NCBI RefSeq assembly: GCF_008039565.1
Contig: NZ_VDUX01000001.1
Location: 372,001 to 436,000, forward strand
Direction: 5' to 3'
Source of the DNA: Aeromicrobium terrae
GTDB taxonomy: Bacteria > Actinomycetota > Actinomycetes > Propionibacteriales > Nocardioidaceae
Length of the DNA: 64,000 nt
The position numbers and the translations under genes are program-made. Position 1 is the first letter of the stretch, and each line of letters opens with the position of its first letter. This document shows positions 41,946-51,523 of the stretch, piece after piece. The notes beneath the pieces are model-generated. The model did no database searches, was not told where the DNA came from, and saw only the letters and a program-made list of their open reading frames with translations.

Positions 41946-42622
41946 GCGGGCTGCCCGACCGTCATCTCCGGACCGTCCGACGCTTCGGGGCACGCTGGCT
42001 CGACCGGAAGTACGACGTCCACCAGCGCGGCGAGGGTCATGTGCCGGCGCACGGGCCCGCCATCCTCGCGTCGAACCACATCGGCTGGCTGGACGGACCG
42101 CTCATCTTCCTGAAGGCTCCCCGGCCGGCGCACGCGCTGGTCAAGCACGACGCCTTCACCGGCGCCACCGGGCACCTGCTCAACCTCTCGGCCCAGATCC
42201 CGGTCCACCGAGGTCGCTCGGACGTCGGCGCGCTCCGCAAGGCCGCCGATGCCCTCGAGGCCGGGCAGGTCGTCGCCATCTACCCGGAGGGACGACGCGG
42301 CGACGGCGAGCTGCACCAGATCAAGGGCGGCGTCGCCTGGCTCGCGCTGGTCTCCGGGGCACCCGTCGTGCCGGTGGCGATCTTCGGCTCGCGGGAGGCC
42401 GGCGCCGACTCCGAGTCCCGCCCCCCGAAGGGCGCCCGCATCGACGTCGTCTACGGCGAGCCCCTCCAGTTCCCCGTGCAGCCGTTCCCGCGCACCACGG
42501 AGATGATCGCGGACGTCACCGAGCAGATCCGCGAGCACATGGTCGCGCACCTCGACTGGGCGAAGAGCGTCACCCGACGCGGCACGCCAGGCCCGCTGCC
42601 GAAGGGGTCGACCGTTGTCTGA
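41942..42622 (+). CDS. 1-acyl-sn-glycerol-3-phosphate acyltransferase family protein
   Basis: 226 aa. PlsC-type motif [12 protein letters not shown] (HX4D, about 45-51), motif [26 protein letters not shown], and motif [10 protein letters not shown]. This membrane-associated family acylates lysophosphatidate or related acceptors. It is part of the cmk-plsC-der order common in actinobacteria. It overlaps der by eight bases. Confidence 0.93.
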   Translation: MSGLPDRHLRTVRRFGARWLDRKYDVHQRGEGHVPAHGPAILASNHIGWLDGPLIFLKAPRPAHALVKHDAFTGATGHLLNLSAQIPVHRGRSDVGALRKAADALEAGQVVAIYPEGRRGDGELHQIKGGVAWLALVSGAPVVPVAIFGSREAGADSESRPPKGARIDVVYGEPLQFPVQPFPRTTEMIADVTEQIREHMVAHLDWAKSVTRRGTPGPLPKGSTVV

Positions 42623-43946
42623 GGCATCCCAGGCGGTCCAGCCCGTCCTCGCGGTCATCGGACGCCCCAACGTCGGCAAGTCCACGCTCGTCAACCGGAT
42701 CATCGGGCGCCGGGAGGCCGTCGTCGAGGACGTCCCCGGCGTCACGCGTGACCGCATCGCCTATGACGCGCTGTGGAACGGCAAGGCCTTCACCGTCGTC
42801 GACACCGGCGGGTGGGACCCGGACGCCCGCGGCCTCGCCGAGCGCATCGCGGCCCAGGCCCAGGTGGCGGTGCAGCTGGCCGACGTCGTGCTGTTCGTCG
42901 TCGACGCGACGGTCGGCATCACGGACGCCGACGAGGCCGTGGTCAAGATCCTGCGGTCCGCCAAGAAGCCGGTCCTTCTGGCGGCGAACAAGGTCGACGA
43001 CGAGCGGACCGAGCTGGAGGCCGCGTCGTTGTGGAACCTCGGCCTCGGCGAGCCGTACCCCGTGTCCGCGATGCATGGACGGGGGAGCGGTGACCTGCTC
43101 GACGCGGTGCTCGCGGCCCTGCCGGACGCCCCCGCGGAGTCCGAGGAGGTCGGCGGGCCACGGCGCGTGGCGATCGTGGGCAAGCCGAACGTCGGCAAGT
43201 CCAGCCTGCTGAACAAGCTCGCCGGCGAGGAGCGTGCGGTCGTCGACGACGCGTCGGGCACCACGGTCGACCCGGTCGACGAGCTCGTCGAGCTGGGCGG
43301 ACGCACCTGGCGGTTCATCGACACCGCCGGCATCCGTCGCAGGGTGCGCGAGGCGTCCGGGCACGAGTACTACGCCAGCCTGCGCACGAGCTCCGCGGTG
43401 GAGCGCGCCGAGGTCGCCGTGATGATCGTCGACGCGAGCCAGCCGCTCACCGAGCAGGACACCCGCATCATCAGCAGCGTGGCCGAGTCCGGGCGCGCCC
43501 TCGTCATCGCGTTCAACAAGTGGGACCTCGTGGACGAGGAGCGCCGCTACTACCTCGACCGGGAGATCGCCCGCGAGCTCGTGCAGATCCAGTGGGCGCC
43601 GACGGTCAACGTGGCCGCCAAGACCGGCTGGCACGTCGACCGCCTGGTCCGTGCCCTCGACACCGCGCTGGACGGGTGGGAGACACGCATCGGCACCGGT
43701 GCGTTGAACTCGTTCCTCGGCCGGCTCGTGTCCGAGCACCCGCACCCGGTGCGGGGTGGCAAGCAGCCCAAGATCCTGTTCGGAACGCAGGCTTCCGTCG
43801 CACCGCCGACGTTCATCCTGTTCACGTCCGGCAAGCTCGAGGCCGGCTACCTGAGGTTCGTGGAGCGGCGCCTGCGCGAGGAGTTCGGCTTCGTCGGCTC
43901 GCCCATCCACATCCAGCAGCGCCCGCGGGAGAAGCGGAAGCGCTGA
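42615..43946 (+). CDS. der: Ribosome biogenesis GTPase Der
   Basis: 443 aa with two tandem G domains: GRPNVGKS (16-23) with DTGG and NKVD in the first; GKPNVGKS (189-196), DTAGIRRR and NKWDLV in the second; a KH-like C-terminal domain from about 350. Acts in 50S assembly. The start is a TTG (42615) overlapping the plsC-like gene; it gives the usual N-terminus. Last gene of the long operon; the stop is only nine bases from the convergent tRNA gene. Confidence 0.96.
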   Translation: MSEASQAVQPVLAVIGRPNVGKSTLVNRIIGRREAVVEDVPGVTRDRIAYDALWNGKAFTVVDTGGWDPDARGLAERIAAQAQVAVQLADVVLFVVDATVGITDADEAVVKILRSAKKPVLLAANKVDDERTELEAASLWNLGLGEPYPVSAMHGRGSGDLLDAVLAALPDAPAESEEVGGPRRVAIVGKPNVGKSSLLNKLAGEERAVVDDASGTTVDPVDELVELGGRTWRFIDTAGIRRRVREASGHEYYASLRTSSAVERAEVAVMIVDASQPLTEQDTRIISSVAESGRALVIAFNKWDLVDEERRYYLDREIARELVQIQWAPTVNVAAKTGWHVDRLVRALDTALDGWETRIGTGALNSFLGRLVSEHPHPVRGGKQPKILFGTQASVAPPTFILFTSGKLEAGYLRFVERRLREEFGFVGSPIHIQQRPREKRKR

Positions 43947-43955
43947 CGCACTCGG

Positions 43956-44029
43956 TCGGGCTGACAGGATTTGAACCTGCGACCCCGTGACCCCCAGTCA
44001 CGTGCGCTACCAAACTGCGCCACAGCCCG
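43956..44029 (-). tRNA. tRNA-Pro (GGG anticodon)
   Basis: Minus-strand cloverleaf: acceptor arms CGGGCTG and CAGCCCG with discriminator A; D arm GCGC-AGTTTGGTA-GCGC; anticodon stem CGTGA/TCACG around CTGGGGG (anticodon GGG); T arm GCAGG-TTCAAAT-CCTGT. 74 bases; CCA is not encoded. Confidence 0.97.
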
Positions 44030-44077
44030 TGTACCAGCGGCAACCCTATCTCAGGTCGAGGCGGGAGCGCGCACGGG

Positions 44078-44443
44078 TCACCGTCCGCGGAACCGGTCCA
44101 GGCGGCGGCGGTCGCGCTTCGTCGGACGGCCGGCTCCGGGGTCGCGTCGCGGCATCACGGGCCGCTCGGCGCGGGGCGGTGGAGGAGGGGAGTGGTCCTC
44201 GAAGCACGCGGCGGCGACGGCCGCCCCGACCCGCTTGCTGATCACGCGCTGCACGACCACGACGCGCTGACCGCCCGGCGTGGTCGCCTCGATCCGGTCG
44301 CCCACGTGGACGGGCTGCGCAGGCTTGGCGCGGGAGCCGTTGACGTGCACCAGACCGCCACGGCAGGCTGCCGTGGCCGCGGACCGCGTCTTGTACAGGC
44401 GCACGGCCCACACCCAGGCGTCGGCGCGAGCCGTGTCGGCCAC
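44078..44443 (-). CDS. S4-domain RNA-binding protein, Hsp15-like
   Basis: 121 aa. S4 domain WVWAVRLYKTRSAATAACRGGLVHVNGSRAKPAQPVHVGDRIEA in residues 8-55, then a basic tail rich in Arg/Pro. Resembles Hsp15 (HslR), which binds stalled 50S subunits carrying nascent chains. It starts one base after the rocD stop on the same strand, so it is likely cotranscribed with rocD; its 3' end faces the tRNA-Pro gene. Confidence 0.88.
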   Translation of the reverse strand: MADTARADAWVWAVRLYKTRSAATAACRGGLVHVNGSRAKPAQPVHVGDRIEATTPGGQRVVVVQRVISKRVGAAVAAACFEDHSPPPPPRAERPVMPRRDPGAGRPTKRDRRRLDRFRGR

Positions 44444-44444
44444 G

Positions 44445-45650
44445 TCAGGCCTTGAGCGCGGCCGCGAGGGCGTCGATCGCGTGGTCGATCTCCTCCCGGG
44501 TGATCACCAGCGGGGGAGCGATGCGCAGCGTGCGCTCGTGCGTCTCCTTGCAGAGCACGCCCTGGTCCCGCAGCGCCATGGAGACCTCGCGCCCGGTCTT
44601 GTTGGTGGGGTCGATGTCGACGCCCGCCCAGAGGCCACGCCCGCGGACAGCGGCGATGCCGAGCCCGGTGAGGTCGTTCAGCCGCTGGTGCAGGTGCGCG
44701 CCGAGCTCGGCCGACCGCTCCTGGAAGTCGCCCTTGTCCAGCAGCTCGACGACGGCACGGCCGACGGCGCACGCCACCGGGTAGCCGCCGAACGTGGAGC
44801 CGTGCTGGCCGGGCTTCAGGACGCCCAGGACGTCGCGGCGGCCGACCACGGCGGACACGGGCACGATGCCGCCGCCGAGGGCCTTGCCGAGCGTGTAGAG
44901 GTCGGCCCGGACACCCTCGTGGTCGAGCGCGAACAGCTCGCCGGTACGGGCGAGACCCGACTGGATCTCGTCGGCGATCATCAGCACGTTGTTCTCGTCG
45001 CACGCCTCGCGGACGGACGCCCAGAAGCCCTCCGGCGGGACGATGACGCCGGCCTCGCCCTGGATGGGCTCCATCAGCACGGCGGCGGTGTTGGGACCGA
45101 TGGCGGCGCGGACCGCGTCGGCGTCGCCGTAGGGCACGGTCACGAAGCCGGGCGTGAAGGGCCCGTAGTTGTCGTGGGCCACCGGGTCGTCGGAGAAGGA
45201 CACGATGGTGGTGGTGCGGCCGTGGAAGTTCCCGGCGGCCACGATGATCTCGGCGGAGTCGAACTCGACGCCCTTCACCTCGTACGCCCACTTGCGGGCC
45301 ACCTTGATCGCCGACTCTACGGCCTCCGCGCCCGTGTTCATCGTGAGCACCATCTCGGTGCCGGTGAGCGTCGCCAGCTCCTCACAGAACAGGCCGAACT
45401 GGTCGTTGTGGAACGCGCGCGACGTGAGGGTCAGCCGGTCGAGCTGCTCGTGCGCCGCGCGGATGAGATCAGGGTGCCGGTGACCGAAGTTCAGGGCCGA
45501 GTACCCCGAGAGGAAGTCGAGGTACCGGTTGCCGTCGACGTCGGTGACCCAGGCGCCCTCCGCCTCGGAGATCACGACGGGCAGCGGGTGGTAGTTGTGG
45601 GCTCCCCACTGCTCGTCCCGAGTGATGTAGTCGCCTGAAACGGTAGCCAT
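44445..45650 (-). CDS. rocD: Ornithine aminotransferase
   Basis: PLP enzyme turning ornithine and 2-oxoglutarate into glutamate-5-semialdehyde and glutamate, the catabolic counterpart of the arg operon. 401 aa. NYHPLPVVISEAEGAWVTDVDGNRYLDFLSGYSALNFGHRHP, NTGAEAVESAIKVARKW, FHGRTTTIVSFS, IADEIQSGLARTG and the PLP Lys in LGKALGGG (near 252). The N-terminal YHPLPVV segment distinguishes ornithine transaminases from ArgD, which is encoded separately at 10882. No ARG box is seen upstream. Confidence 0.95.
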   Translation of the reverse strand: MATVSGDYITRDEQWGAHNYHPLPVVISEAEGAWVTDVDGNRYLDFLSGYSALNFGHRHPDLIRAAHEQLDRLTLTSRAFHNDQFGLFCEELATLTGTEMVLTMNTGAEAVESAIKVARKWAYEVKGVEFDSAEIIVAAGNFHGRTTTIVSFSDDPVAHDNYGPFTPGFVTVPYGDADAVRAAIGPNTAAVLMEPIQGEAGVIVPPEGFWASVREACDENNVLMIADEIQSGLARTGELFALDHEGVRADLYTLGKALGGGIVPVSAVVGRRDVLGVLKPGQHGSTFGGYPVACAVGRAVVELLDKGDFQERSAELGAHLHQRLNDLTGLGIAAVRGRGLWAGVDIDPTNKTGREVSMALRDQGVLCKETHERTLRIAPPLVITREEIDHAIDALAAALKA

Positions 45651-45660
45651 GACGCCAGGC

Positions 45661-45666
45661 TATCCT
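45661..45666 (+). promoter_or_regulatory. Candidate -10 box for a leaderless copper-block transcript
   Basis: TATCCT ends six bases before GTG 45673, so transcription would start at the initiation codon. The -35 region is poor. Confidence 0.45.
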
Positions 45667-45672
45667 CGGGCC

Positions 45673-46200
45673 GTGCCCAGCCCACAACCTCAGAGCGTGC
45701 TCGGTCCACGGACGTGGCCCGTCCGGACGCTCCGAGGGGCCGCGGCGGCCCTCGTGGTCACCGCGCTGGCCGCTGGAGCGCACCTGACGGCAGGCGGCCG
45801 GGCCCGGCCCGAGGTGCTGCTCGCGGTGCTGATCGGTGCCTGGGTGGCGTCCACCGCCCTCGCCTCGCGACGCCTCACCACGGCCCAGCTCGTCGGCCTC
45901 CTGGTGCTCGGCCAGGTCGTCGTGCACACGCTCGGCACCACCGAGCCGGCGTCGGGGCGCGACCTCGCGATGCTGCTCGCCCACGTCACCGGCACCGCCG
46001 CCAGCGCATGGGTCCTGCGCCGCGGCGAGGACCTCCTGTCCACGGTCGCCGACCGGCTCGTGCTGCGCTACGCGTCGCCCATCGTGGCCGGGGTCTCCGT
46101 GCCAGACCACGTCGCGGCGGTCACCGGTTCCTGGACGCCCACCGGTTCACGTCGAGTCCACGACGCCGAGGAACGAGGACCACCGGTCGGCGCTCGCTGA
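45673..46200 (+). CDS. Four-helix membrane protein of the copper block
   Basis: 175 aa. Hydrophobic segments at about 22-40, 48-66, 72-90 and 100-118; then a polar, basic tail. I do not recognise a named family; similar small membrane proteins precede ycnI-copC-copD genes in related actinobacteria (memory). GTG 45673 is preferred over an earlier ATG at 45649 because a TATCCT -10 lies six bases before it. Confidence 0.7.
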   Translation: MPSPQPQSVLGPRTWPVRTLRGAAAALVVTALAAGAHLTAGGRARPEVLLAVLIGAWVASTALASRRLTTAQLVGLLVLGQVVVHTLGTTEPASGRDLAMLLAHVTGTAASAWVLRRGEDLLSTVADRLVLRYASPIVAGVSVPDHVAAVTGSWTPTGSRRVHDAEERGPPVGAR

Positions 46201-46229
46201 CCCATCCACCTCGTCCTCGAAGGAACCTC

Positions 46230-46889
46230 ATGTCACGTACCCCTGCGCGGCTGTGCGCTGCGCTGTTCTCGTCCGCCCTGGTCCTGGTCGCCTCCGCGGC
46301 CTCGGCCCACGTCACCGTCTCGTCGCCCGACGCCGCTCCCGGAGGCTTCGGGAAGATCGTCTTCCGGGTGCCCACGGAGTCGCCGGACGCCTCCACCACC
46401 AAGGTCCGCATCACCCTGCCGAAGGACACGCCGTTCGCGTTCGTGAACGCCCAGGCCAAGCCCGGCTGGACGGTCGACGTGAAGGAGGAGAAGCTCGCGA
46501 AGCCGACGAAGGTCGGCGACTCCACCCTCACGAAGGCCGTCCGGACGGTCACCTGGACGGCGACCGGCGACGGCATCGCCCCCGGGGAGTTCGACGAGTT
46601 CGCCCTGTCCGGAGGCCCGTTCCCGGACGACGTGAAGACGCTCCGCTTCGACGCCGAGCAGACCTACTCCGACGGCGAGATCGTCGCGTGGGACCAGGTC
46701 GGTCGCGACGGCGGCGAGCCGGAGCACCCGGCCCCGACGCTCACCCTGGCGGTGGCCACCGACGACCAGGCGTCCGACGACGCCGAGTCCGGCTCGGACG
46801 GGACGACGCGGACGCTGGCGATAGCCGCGCTCGCGCTGGCCGCGGTCGGACTCGTGCTGACGCTGCGTCAGAATCGACAGCGTGCGTAG
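46230..46889 (+). CDS. YcnI-like copper-binding protein (DUF1775)
   Basis: 219 aa. Signal peptide (about 1-26, ending ASAAS-AHV) leaves a mature N-terminal His, the copper ligand in YcnI. The DUF1775 domain (27-150) contains SSPDAAPGGFGKIVFRVPTES and KPGWTVDVKE with the conserved Trp. A C-terminal helix (about 190-210) and basic tail anchor it outside. GAAGGA precedes ATG 46230. It overlaps copC by eight bases. Role: copper chaperone or acquisition in the envelope. Confidence 0.9.
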   Translation: MSRTPARLCAALFSSALVLVASAASAHVTVSSPDAAPGGFGKIVFRVPTESPDASTTKVRITLPKDTPFAFVNAQAKPGWTVDVKEEKLAKPTKVGDSTLTKAVRTVTWTATGDGIAPGEFDEFALSGGPFPDDVKTLRFDAEQTYSDGEIVAWDQVGRDGGEPEHPAPTLTLAVATDDQASDDAESGSDGTTRTLAIAALALAAVGLVLTLRQNRQRA

Positions 46890-47379
46890 ATCCCTCGTCG
46901 TCCTGCTCGCCGGAGCGGTGGTCCTGCTGGCCGCCGCGCCGGCGAGCGCGCACGCCTCGTTGATCCGCACCAGCCCGGCGGACGGCTCGAAGGTCGCCAC
47001 CGCACCCCGCGCGGTGGCGCTGACGTTCAGCGAGAACGTCGGCTCGGCGTTCGTGGCCGTCACCGCGCCAGACGGCTCACCGGTGCGGACGTCGCAGGTC
47101 CGGGCCGTCGACGAGAAGGTCACCGCGTCGGTCGCGGCCACCGACCAGCGCGGCCGCTACACACTCGCGTACCGCGTCGTCTCGGCCGACGGCCACCCGG
47201 TCTCCGGCAGCGTCACGTTCACGACCACCACCGGACGCACGGTGACCCAGGCCGACGCGCCGGCCGAGAAGTCCTTCGTGCACCGCCACCGGTCCCACCT
47301 GGTGATCGGGATCCTCGCCGGCCTCGTGGCCATCGGGCTGATCCTCGCGCCGCTCCTGCGACGGAGGACGAGCTCATGA
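46882..47379 (+). CDS. copC: CopC-domain copper-binding protein
   Basis: 165 aa. Signal peptide ending PASA, mature protein starts HASLIRTSPADGS with the N-terminal His ligand; ALTFSENV and YRVVSADGHPVSGSVTF carry the second conserved His. A C-terminal helix (about 140-158) anchors it to the membrane, as usual in actinobacteria. Overlaps copD by four bases. Confidence 0.93.
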   Translation: MRRSLVVLLAGAVVLLAAAPASAHASLIRTSPADGSKVATAPRAVALTFSENVGSAFVAVTAPDGSPVRTSQVRAVDEKVTASVAATDQRGRYTLAYRVVSADGHPVSGSVTFTTTTGRTVTQADAPAEKSFVHRHRSHLVIGILAGLVAIGLILAPLLRRRTSS

Positions 47380-49334
47380 GCCGCGCGACGCGCCTCGTGC
47401 TGACCGGTCTCGGCATCGGCGTCCTCGTCATGGTCGCCGCCCTCGAGATCGGCCAGGGTGCCCCGCAGCCGTCCCCGCCCGGCATCCCGGACCCGGGGTC
47501 GTTCGTCGGCTGGGCGCTGCCGACCGCGACCTTCCTGTCCCGGCTGTGCGGCGTCGCGGTCATCGGCTTCCTGCTCGCCCCCGTGTTCCTGCTGCCCAGC
47601 ACGCGCGACGAGGCAGAAGGTCTCTCGATCACGTCGGTCCACGTCGCCGGCCGCTGGGCCTGGGGCTGGGCCGCGACGTCGCTGGCCGTCTTCGTGCTCA
47701 CCGTCAGCGACGTCTTCGCGCGACCGCTGACCGATCTCTCGCCGCGGCTGGTGTCCTCCCTCGCGTTCGAGACGTCCCTGGGCCGCGCCCTGCTGGTCCA
47801 GGCGGGCGTGGCTGTCGTCCTCGCGGTCGCCTGCCGCTGGACCCTCGGGCTGCGCGCGCTGGCCCTCTGGCTGGGCGTCGCGCTGGCCGCCCTGCTGCCG
47901 GTCTCGCTCACCGGTCACTCCTCGAGCGCCGACTCGCACGACCTCGCCACCACGAGCCTGTTCCTCCACGTCGTCGGCATCTCGCTCTGGGTGGGCGGGC
48001 TCGTGGCGCTCGGCTGGGTCGCCGTGCGGGGGAGCAAGCGCCTGCCGGAGGCGGTGCAGCGCTACTCGACGCTCGCCCTCTGGGCGTTCGGAGTGGTCGC
48101 CGCGTCCGGGGTCGCGAACGCGTCCGTGCGGCTCGTCGGCTGGGGTGACGTCTTCGGCACCTGGTACGGCCGACTCGTCGTCGGCAAGGTCGTCGCGCTC
48201 GGCATCCTGGCCGGGTTCGGCTGGGCCCAGCGCCGCCGGATCATCCGGCAGGGGACCGGCTTCCTGCGGCTGATGGCGTCGGAGGTCATGGTCATGGCCG
48301 CCACCATCGGCCTGGCCGTCGCCCTCGGCCGCACGCCGACGCCCGCGAGCGAGGTCGTGCCCACGCGAGCGGAGGAGCTGATCGGCGGGTCGATGCCGGC
48401 CGCGCCGAGTGTCAGCCGCTTCATCCTCGGCTTCGAGCCGACCGGCGTCGCGCTCGCCGTCGTGGGCCTCGGCTTCGCGCTCTACCTCAAGGGCCTGCTC
48501 GTGCTCCGGCGCCGGGGCGACGCGTGGCCGGTCGGACGCACCGTCTCCTGGTACGTCGGCCTGCTGGTCGTCGCCTGGGCCGGCTTCGGCGGGCTCGGGC
48601 AGTACTCGCACGTGCTCTTCAGCGCCCACATGGTGTCGCACATGATGCTGTCGATGGTCGCGCCGATCTTCCTCGTCCTCGGCGCCCCGATCACGCTGGC
48701 GCTGCGCACGCTGCCCGGACCGCGCCGTCCGGGCGAGGTGTCGCCCCGCGGGATGCTGACGGCCGTCCTGCACTCCCGGTTCGTGCGCCTCGTCACCCAT
48801 CCGCTGGTGGGCCCGGCGCTGTTCATCGGCAGCCTGTTCGGCCTGTACTTCACCCCGGTCTTCGGCGACCTCATGGACAGCCACTGGGGCCACGCCGCCA
48901 TGCAGCTGCACTTCCTCGGCGTCGGGGCGCTGTACTTCTACGTCCTGGTCGGGGTGGACCCGTCGCCGCGGCAGCTGCAGCCCATCGTGCGGTTCGGCCT
49001 GCTGCTCGTGACCATCCCGTTCCACGCGTTCTTCTCGATCGCGGTGATGTCGTCCAACACCGTCATCGCCGGCGACTACTGGCGCGCGATCGACCGCCCG
49101 TACGCCACCGACCTGCTGCACGACCAGTACGTCGGCGGCAGCATCTCCTGGGCCATGGGCGAGATCCCGCTGCTCCTCGTGATGGGCGCGATCTTCGTGC
49201 AGTGGATCCGGTCCGACGCGCGGGAGGCACGACGCCTCGACCGCGCCGCCGACCGGGACGAGGACGCCGAGCTCGCCGCCTACAACGCGCGGCTCCGCGA
49301 TCTCGCCGAGCATGGAAAACGGCGGGAACCCTGA
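47376..49334 (+). CDS. CopD-CtaG fusion, copper transport / cytochrome oxidase assembly
   Basis: 652 aa polytopic membrane protein. The first half (about 1-330) is CopD-like, with HSSSADSHDLATTSLFLHVVGISLWVGGL; the second half (about 360-620) is a caa3-type CtaG domain with SHVLFSAHMVSHMMLSMVAPIFLVLGAP and HFLGVGALYFYVLVGVDPSPR, rich in conserved His and Met. The fusion is common in actinobacteria and probably delivers copper across the membrane to cytochrome oxidase. The stop codon lies in the loop of a strong hairpin (49318-49347). Confidence 0.92.
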   Translation: MSRATRLVLTGLGIGVLVMVAALEIGQGAPQPSPPGIPDPGSFVGWALPTATFLSRLCGVAVIGFLLAPVFLLPSTRDEAEGLSITSVHVAGRWAWGWAATSLAVFVLTVSDVFARPLTDLSPRLVSSLAFETSLGRALLVQAGVAVVLAVACRWTLGLRALALWLGVALAALLPVSLTGHSSSADSHDLATTSLFLHVVGISLWVGGLVALGWVAVRGSKRLPEAVQRYSTLALWAFGVVAASGVANASVRLVGWGDVFGTWYGRLVVGKVVALGILAGFGWAQRRRIIRQGTGFLRLMASEVMVMAATIGLAVALGRTPTPASEVVPTRAEELIGGSMPAAPSVSRFILGFEPTGVALAVVGLGFALYLKGLLVLRRRGDAWPVGRTVSWYVGLLVVAWAGFGGLGQYSHVLFSAHMVSHMMLSMVAPIFLVLGAPITLALRTLPGPRRPGEVSPRGMLTAVLHSRFVRLVTHPLVGPALFIGSLFGLYFTPVFGDLMDSHWGHAAMQLHFLGVGALYFYVLVGVDPSPRQLQPIVRFGLLLVTIPFHAFFSIAVMSSNTVIAGDYWRAIDRPYATDLLHDQYVGGSISWAMGEIPLLLVMGAIFVQWIRSDAREARRLDRAADRDEDAELAAYNARLRDLAEHGKRREP

Positions 49335-49347
49335 GGTTCCCGCCGTT
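49318..49347. terminator. Bidirectional terminator between copD-ctaG and sodA
   Basis: AACGGCGGGAACC and GGTTCCCGCCGTT form a perfect 13-bp stem with the loop CTGA, which contains the TGA stop of the fusion gene. A-rich and T-containing flanks on the left suit termination of sodA as well. Confidence 0.85.
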
Positions 49348-49361
49348 CTCGCTGGTTCAGC

Positions 49362-49979
49362 TCAGAAGAGCACCTGGCCGCCGCCGGTGGCCGCGGTGAA
49401 GCGCTCCTGGGCGTCGGCCCAGTTGGCGATGTTCCAGAACGCCTTGACGTAGTCGCCCTTGACGTTGAGGTAGTCGAGGTAGAACGCGTGCTCCCACATG
49501 TCGAGCTGGGAGATCGGGATCAGCGTCGCCGGGATGTTGCTCTGCTGGTCGTAGAGCTGCACGATGACGAGCTTCTGGCCGAGCGTGTCCCACGCGGTGA
49601 TCGCCCAGCCGGACCCCTGGATGCCGAGCGCGGTGGCCTCGAACTGCGCGCGGTAGGCGTCGAACGAGCCGAAGTGCTCGTCGATCGCCGCGCCGAGCTC
49701 GCCGTCGGGCTTGTCGCCGCCCTCGGGGGAGAGGTTCTTCCAGAAGATCGAGTGGTTGATGTGGCCGCCGAGGTTGAACGCGAGGTTCTTCTCGAGCAGG
49801 TTGATCGTGTCGAAGGACTCCGAGGCGCGCGCCTCCTCGAGCTTCTCGAGGGCGGTGTTCAGGCCGTTGACGTAGTTCTGGTGGTGCTTGCTGTGGTGCA
49901 GCTCCATGATCTGACCCGAGATGTGGGGATCAAGGGCACCGTAGTCGTACGGCAGGTCGGGCAGTGAGTAGTCAGCCAC
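49362..49979 (-). CDS. sodA: Superoxide dismutase, Mn/Fe family
   Basis: 205 aa, cytoplasmic. Metal ligands H28 (MELHHSKHH), H near 76 ([10 protein letters not shown]), and D/H in [11 protein letters not shown] near 160-164. The Gly in GGH and Gln in GIQGSGWA are the pattern of Mn-type enzymes. The frame is open further upstream, but GTG 49979 has a strong GAGGAGG site and gives the family N-terminus [15 protein letters not shown]. Confidence 0.95.
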   Translation of the reverse strand: MADYSLPDLPYDYGALDPHISGQIMELHHSKHHQNYVNGLNTALEKLEEARASESFDTINLLEKNLAFNLGGHINHSIFWKNLSPEGGDKPDGELGAAIDEHFGSFDAYRAQFEATALGIQGSGWAITAWDTLGQKLVIVQLYDQQSNIPATLIPISQLDMWEHAFYLDYLNVKGDYVKAFWNIANWADAQERFTAATGGGQVLF

Positions 49980-50130
49980 GCATCCTCCTCGGCAAAGTGT
50001 TGAGTTCTCCTGCCAGTCTGTCAGTCTCGTCCGAGGAAGCAAGACCGGGTCGGGCACCGGCACGCCCAGGCTGATCCGGGGGCCGAGGTCGCTACTCTTG
50101 TCCGAGCATTTCCAGCGAGAGGAAACCCCG

Positions 50131-50709
50131 GTGCTCGAGGACAGGATCATGACGATCCCGAACCTGCTCAGCGTGGTTCGACTCGTCCTCGTCCCCGTCT
50201 TCCTGTGGCTCGTCCTCGGGCCGGAGCAGGACGAGCTGGCGCTGCTGGTGCTGATCCTGTCGGGCGTCACCGACTACCTGGACGGCAAGCTCGCCCGCCA
50301 GCTCAACCAGACGTCCACGCTCGGCGCGATCCTCGACCCCGTCGCGGACCGCCTGTTCATCCTCGCGGTCGTGATCGGCCTGTGGATGCGCGACATCATC
50401 CCGTGGTGGCTGGCGGTCATCCTCCCGCTCCGCGACGTCTTCCTGTTCAGCCTCGTGCCGTTCCTGCGCACGCGCGGCTACAGCTCGCTGCCCGTCCACT
50501 TCCTCGGCAAGGCCGCCACCGCCGGCCTGCTCTACGCCTTCCCTCTGCTCCTGCTCGGCGACGGTGAGGGCACGATCGCCGACCTCGCCGACGTCTTCGG
50601 CTGGGCGTTCGCCATCTGGGGCGTCGGGCTCTACTGGTGGGGCGGGGTGCTGTACGCGTTCCAGGTCCGCCGCCTCATGGTCACGACTCCGCGGGTCACC
50701 GCGTCCTGA
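50131..50709 (+). CDS. CDP-alcohol phosphatidyltransferase
   Basis: 192 aa membrane enzyme of phospholipid synthesis. The CDP-OH-P signature is complete: [27 protein letters not shown] (DGxxAR...GxxxDxxxD). Several hydrophobic helices. It could make phosphatidylglycerophosphate or cardiolipin; position (before the DUF881-Sbp genes) matches Rv1822, annotated pgsA2. GTG 50131 with a GAGAGGA site is chosen over an upstream TTG; a TACTCT -10-like box lies at 50093-50098. Confidence 0.92.
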   Translation: MLEDRIMTIPNLLSVVRLVLVPVFLWLVLGPEQDELALLVLILSGVTDYLDGKLARQLNQTSTLGAILDPVADRLFILAVVIGLWMRDIIPWWLAVILPLRDVFLFSLVPFLRTRGYSSLPVHFLGKAATAGLLYAFPLLLLGDGEGTIADLADVFGWAFAIWGVGLYWWGGVLYAFQVRRLMVTTPRVTAS

Positions 50710-50725
50710 CGGCGGGGGAGACACC

Positions 50726-51523
50726 GTGACTCACCCGGCCGGGGCGGTGCGCGAGGCCACGAGCCTGCTGGGCCAGATCGCCGACACGGCGCTCGACGAC
50801 GACTACTACGTCTTCCGGGGCTCCGACGCGCCGCGGACGCGGTGGGACGGCGCCTGGGTCGCCGTGCTCATCGTCCTGTTCGCGATCATCATGACCGCGG
50901 CGGCGGTGCAGACGCGGGAGGACCGCCCCGCGACCGAGCTGGAGCGCCGCACGCTGGCGCAGGACATCGAGGCGCGCCGCCAGGTGCTGGAGTCGCGCCA
51001 GAGCACGGCCTCGGAGCTCCGCGACGAGGTCGAGTCGCTCCGGGCGTCGGCCGCCCGCGTCGACCCGCGCACGGAGGACCTGCGACTCGTCGCCGCCGAC
51101 GTCCCGGCCGAAGGTCCGGGCATCGTCGCCACCGCCTCGGGCAGCCCCGACGACGTGGTGGGCGGCCGGATCAGCGACAACGACCTGCAGCTCCTGGTCA
51201 ACGGGCTCTGGTACGCCGGCGCCGAGGCGATCGCCGTCAACGGCAACCGGCTCGGCTCGCTGTCGTCCATCCGCACGGCGGGCGACGCGATCACCGTGAA
51301 CTTCCGCTCCATCGGCCCGCCGTACACCGTCATCGCCCTCGGCGACCCCGACACCCTGACCGAGCGGTTCTCCGAGAACCAGGGCGGCGCCTATTGGGAG
51401 GCGCGGGCCAAGAGCTCGGGACTCCGTCTCTCCATGACACCATCGTCCGAGGTCTCCGTGCCCGCCGTCCCGGCCGGCCGGCTCGACCTGAAGCACGCGA
51501 CCGCGCTGGAGGTGGACCGATGA
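50726..51523 (+). CDS. DUF881 membrane-anchored protein
   Basis: 265 aa. Cytoplasmic N-tail, one transmembrane helix (about 48-66: WVAVLIVLFAIIMTAAAV), coiled coil (about 70-115), then the extracytoplasmic DUF881 domain: LRLVAADVPAEGPGIVATAS, ISDNDLQLLVNGLWYAGAEAIAVNGNRL and PYTVIALGDPDTLTERF. Function unknown; always paired with Sbp and a second DUF881 in actinobacteria. GGGGGAG precedes GTG 50726. Overlaps sbp by four bases. Confidence 0.9.
   Translation: MTHPAGAVREATSLLGQIADTALDDDYYVFRGSDAPRTRWDGAWVAVLIVLFAIIMTAAAVQTREDRPATELERRTLAQDIEARRQVLESRQSTASELRDEVESLRASAARVDPRTEDLRLVAADVPAEGPGIVATASGSPDDVVGGRISDNDLQLLVNGLWYAGAEAIAVNGNRLGSLSSIRTAGDAITVNFRSIGPPYTVIALGDPDTLTERFSENQGGAYWEARAKSSGLRLSMTPSSEVSVPAVPAGRLDLKHATALEVDR

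Noticed and set aside
43956-44029. tRNA-Pro as an integration site
   Set aside because: No integrase and no repeated tRNA 3' end nearby; flanks are core genes.
47157-49313. 718-codon antisense frame opposite the CopD-CtaG gene
   Set aside because: Composition is the Arg/Glu/Asp/Gly mixture of a GC-rich shadow frame; the sense strand has clear membrane-protein motifs. The same applies to 135-1028, 1661-3643, 25243-26559 and 28314-30815 on the minus strand.
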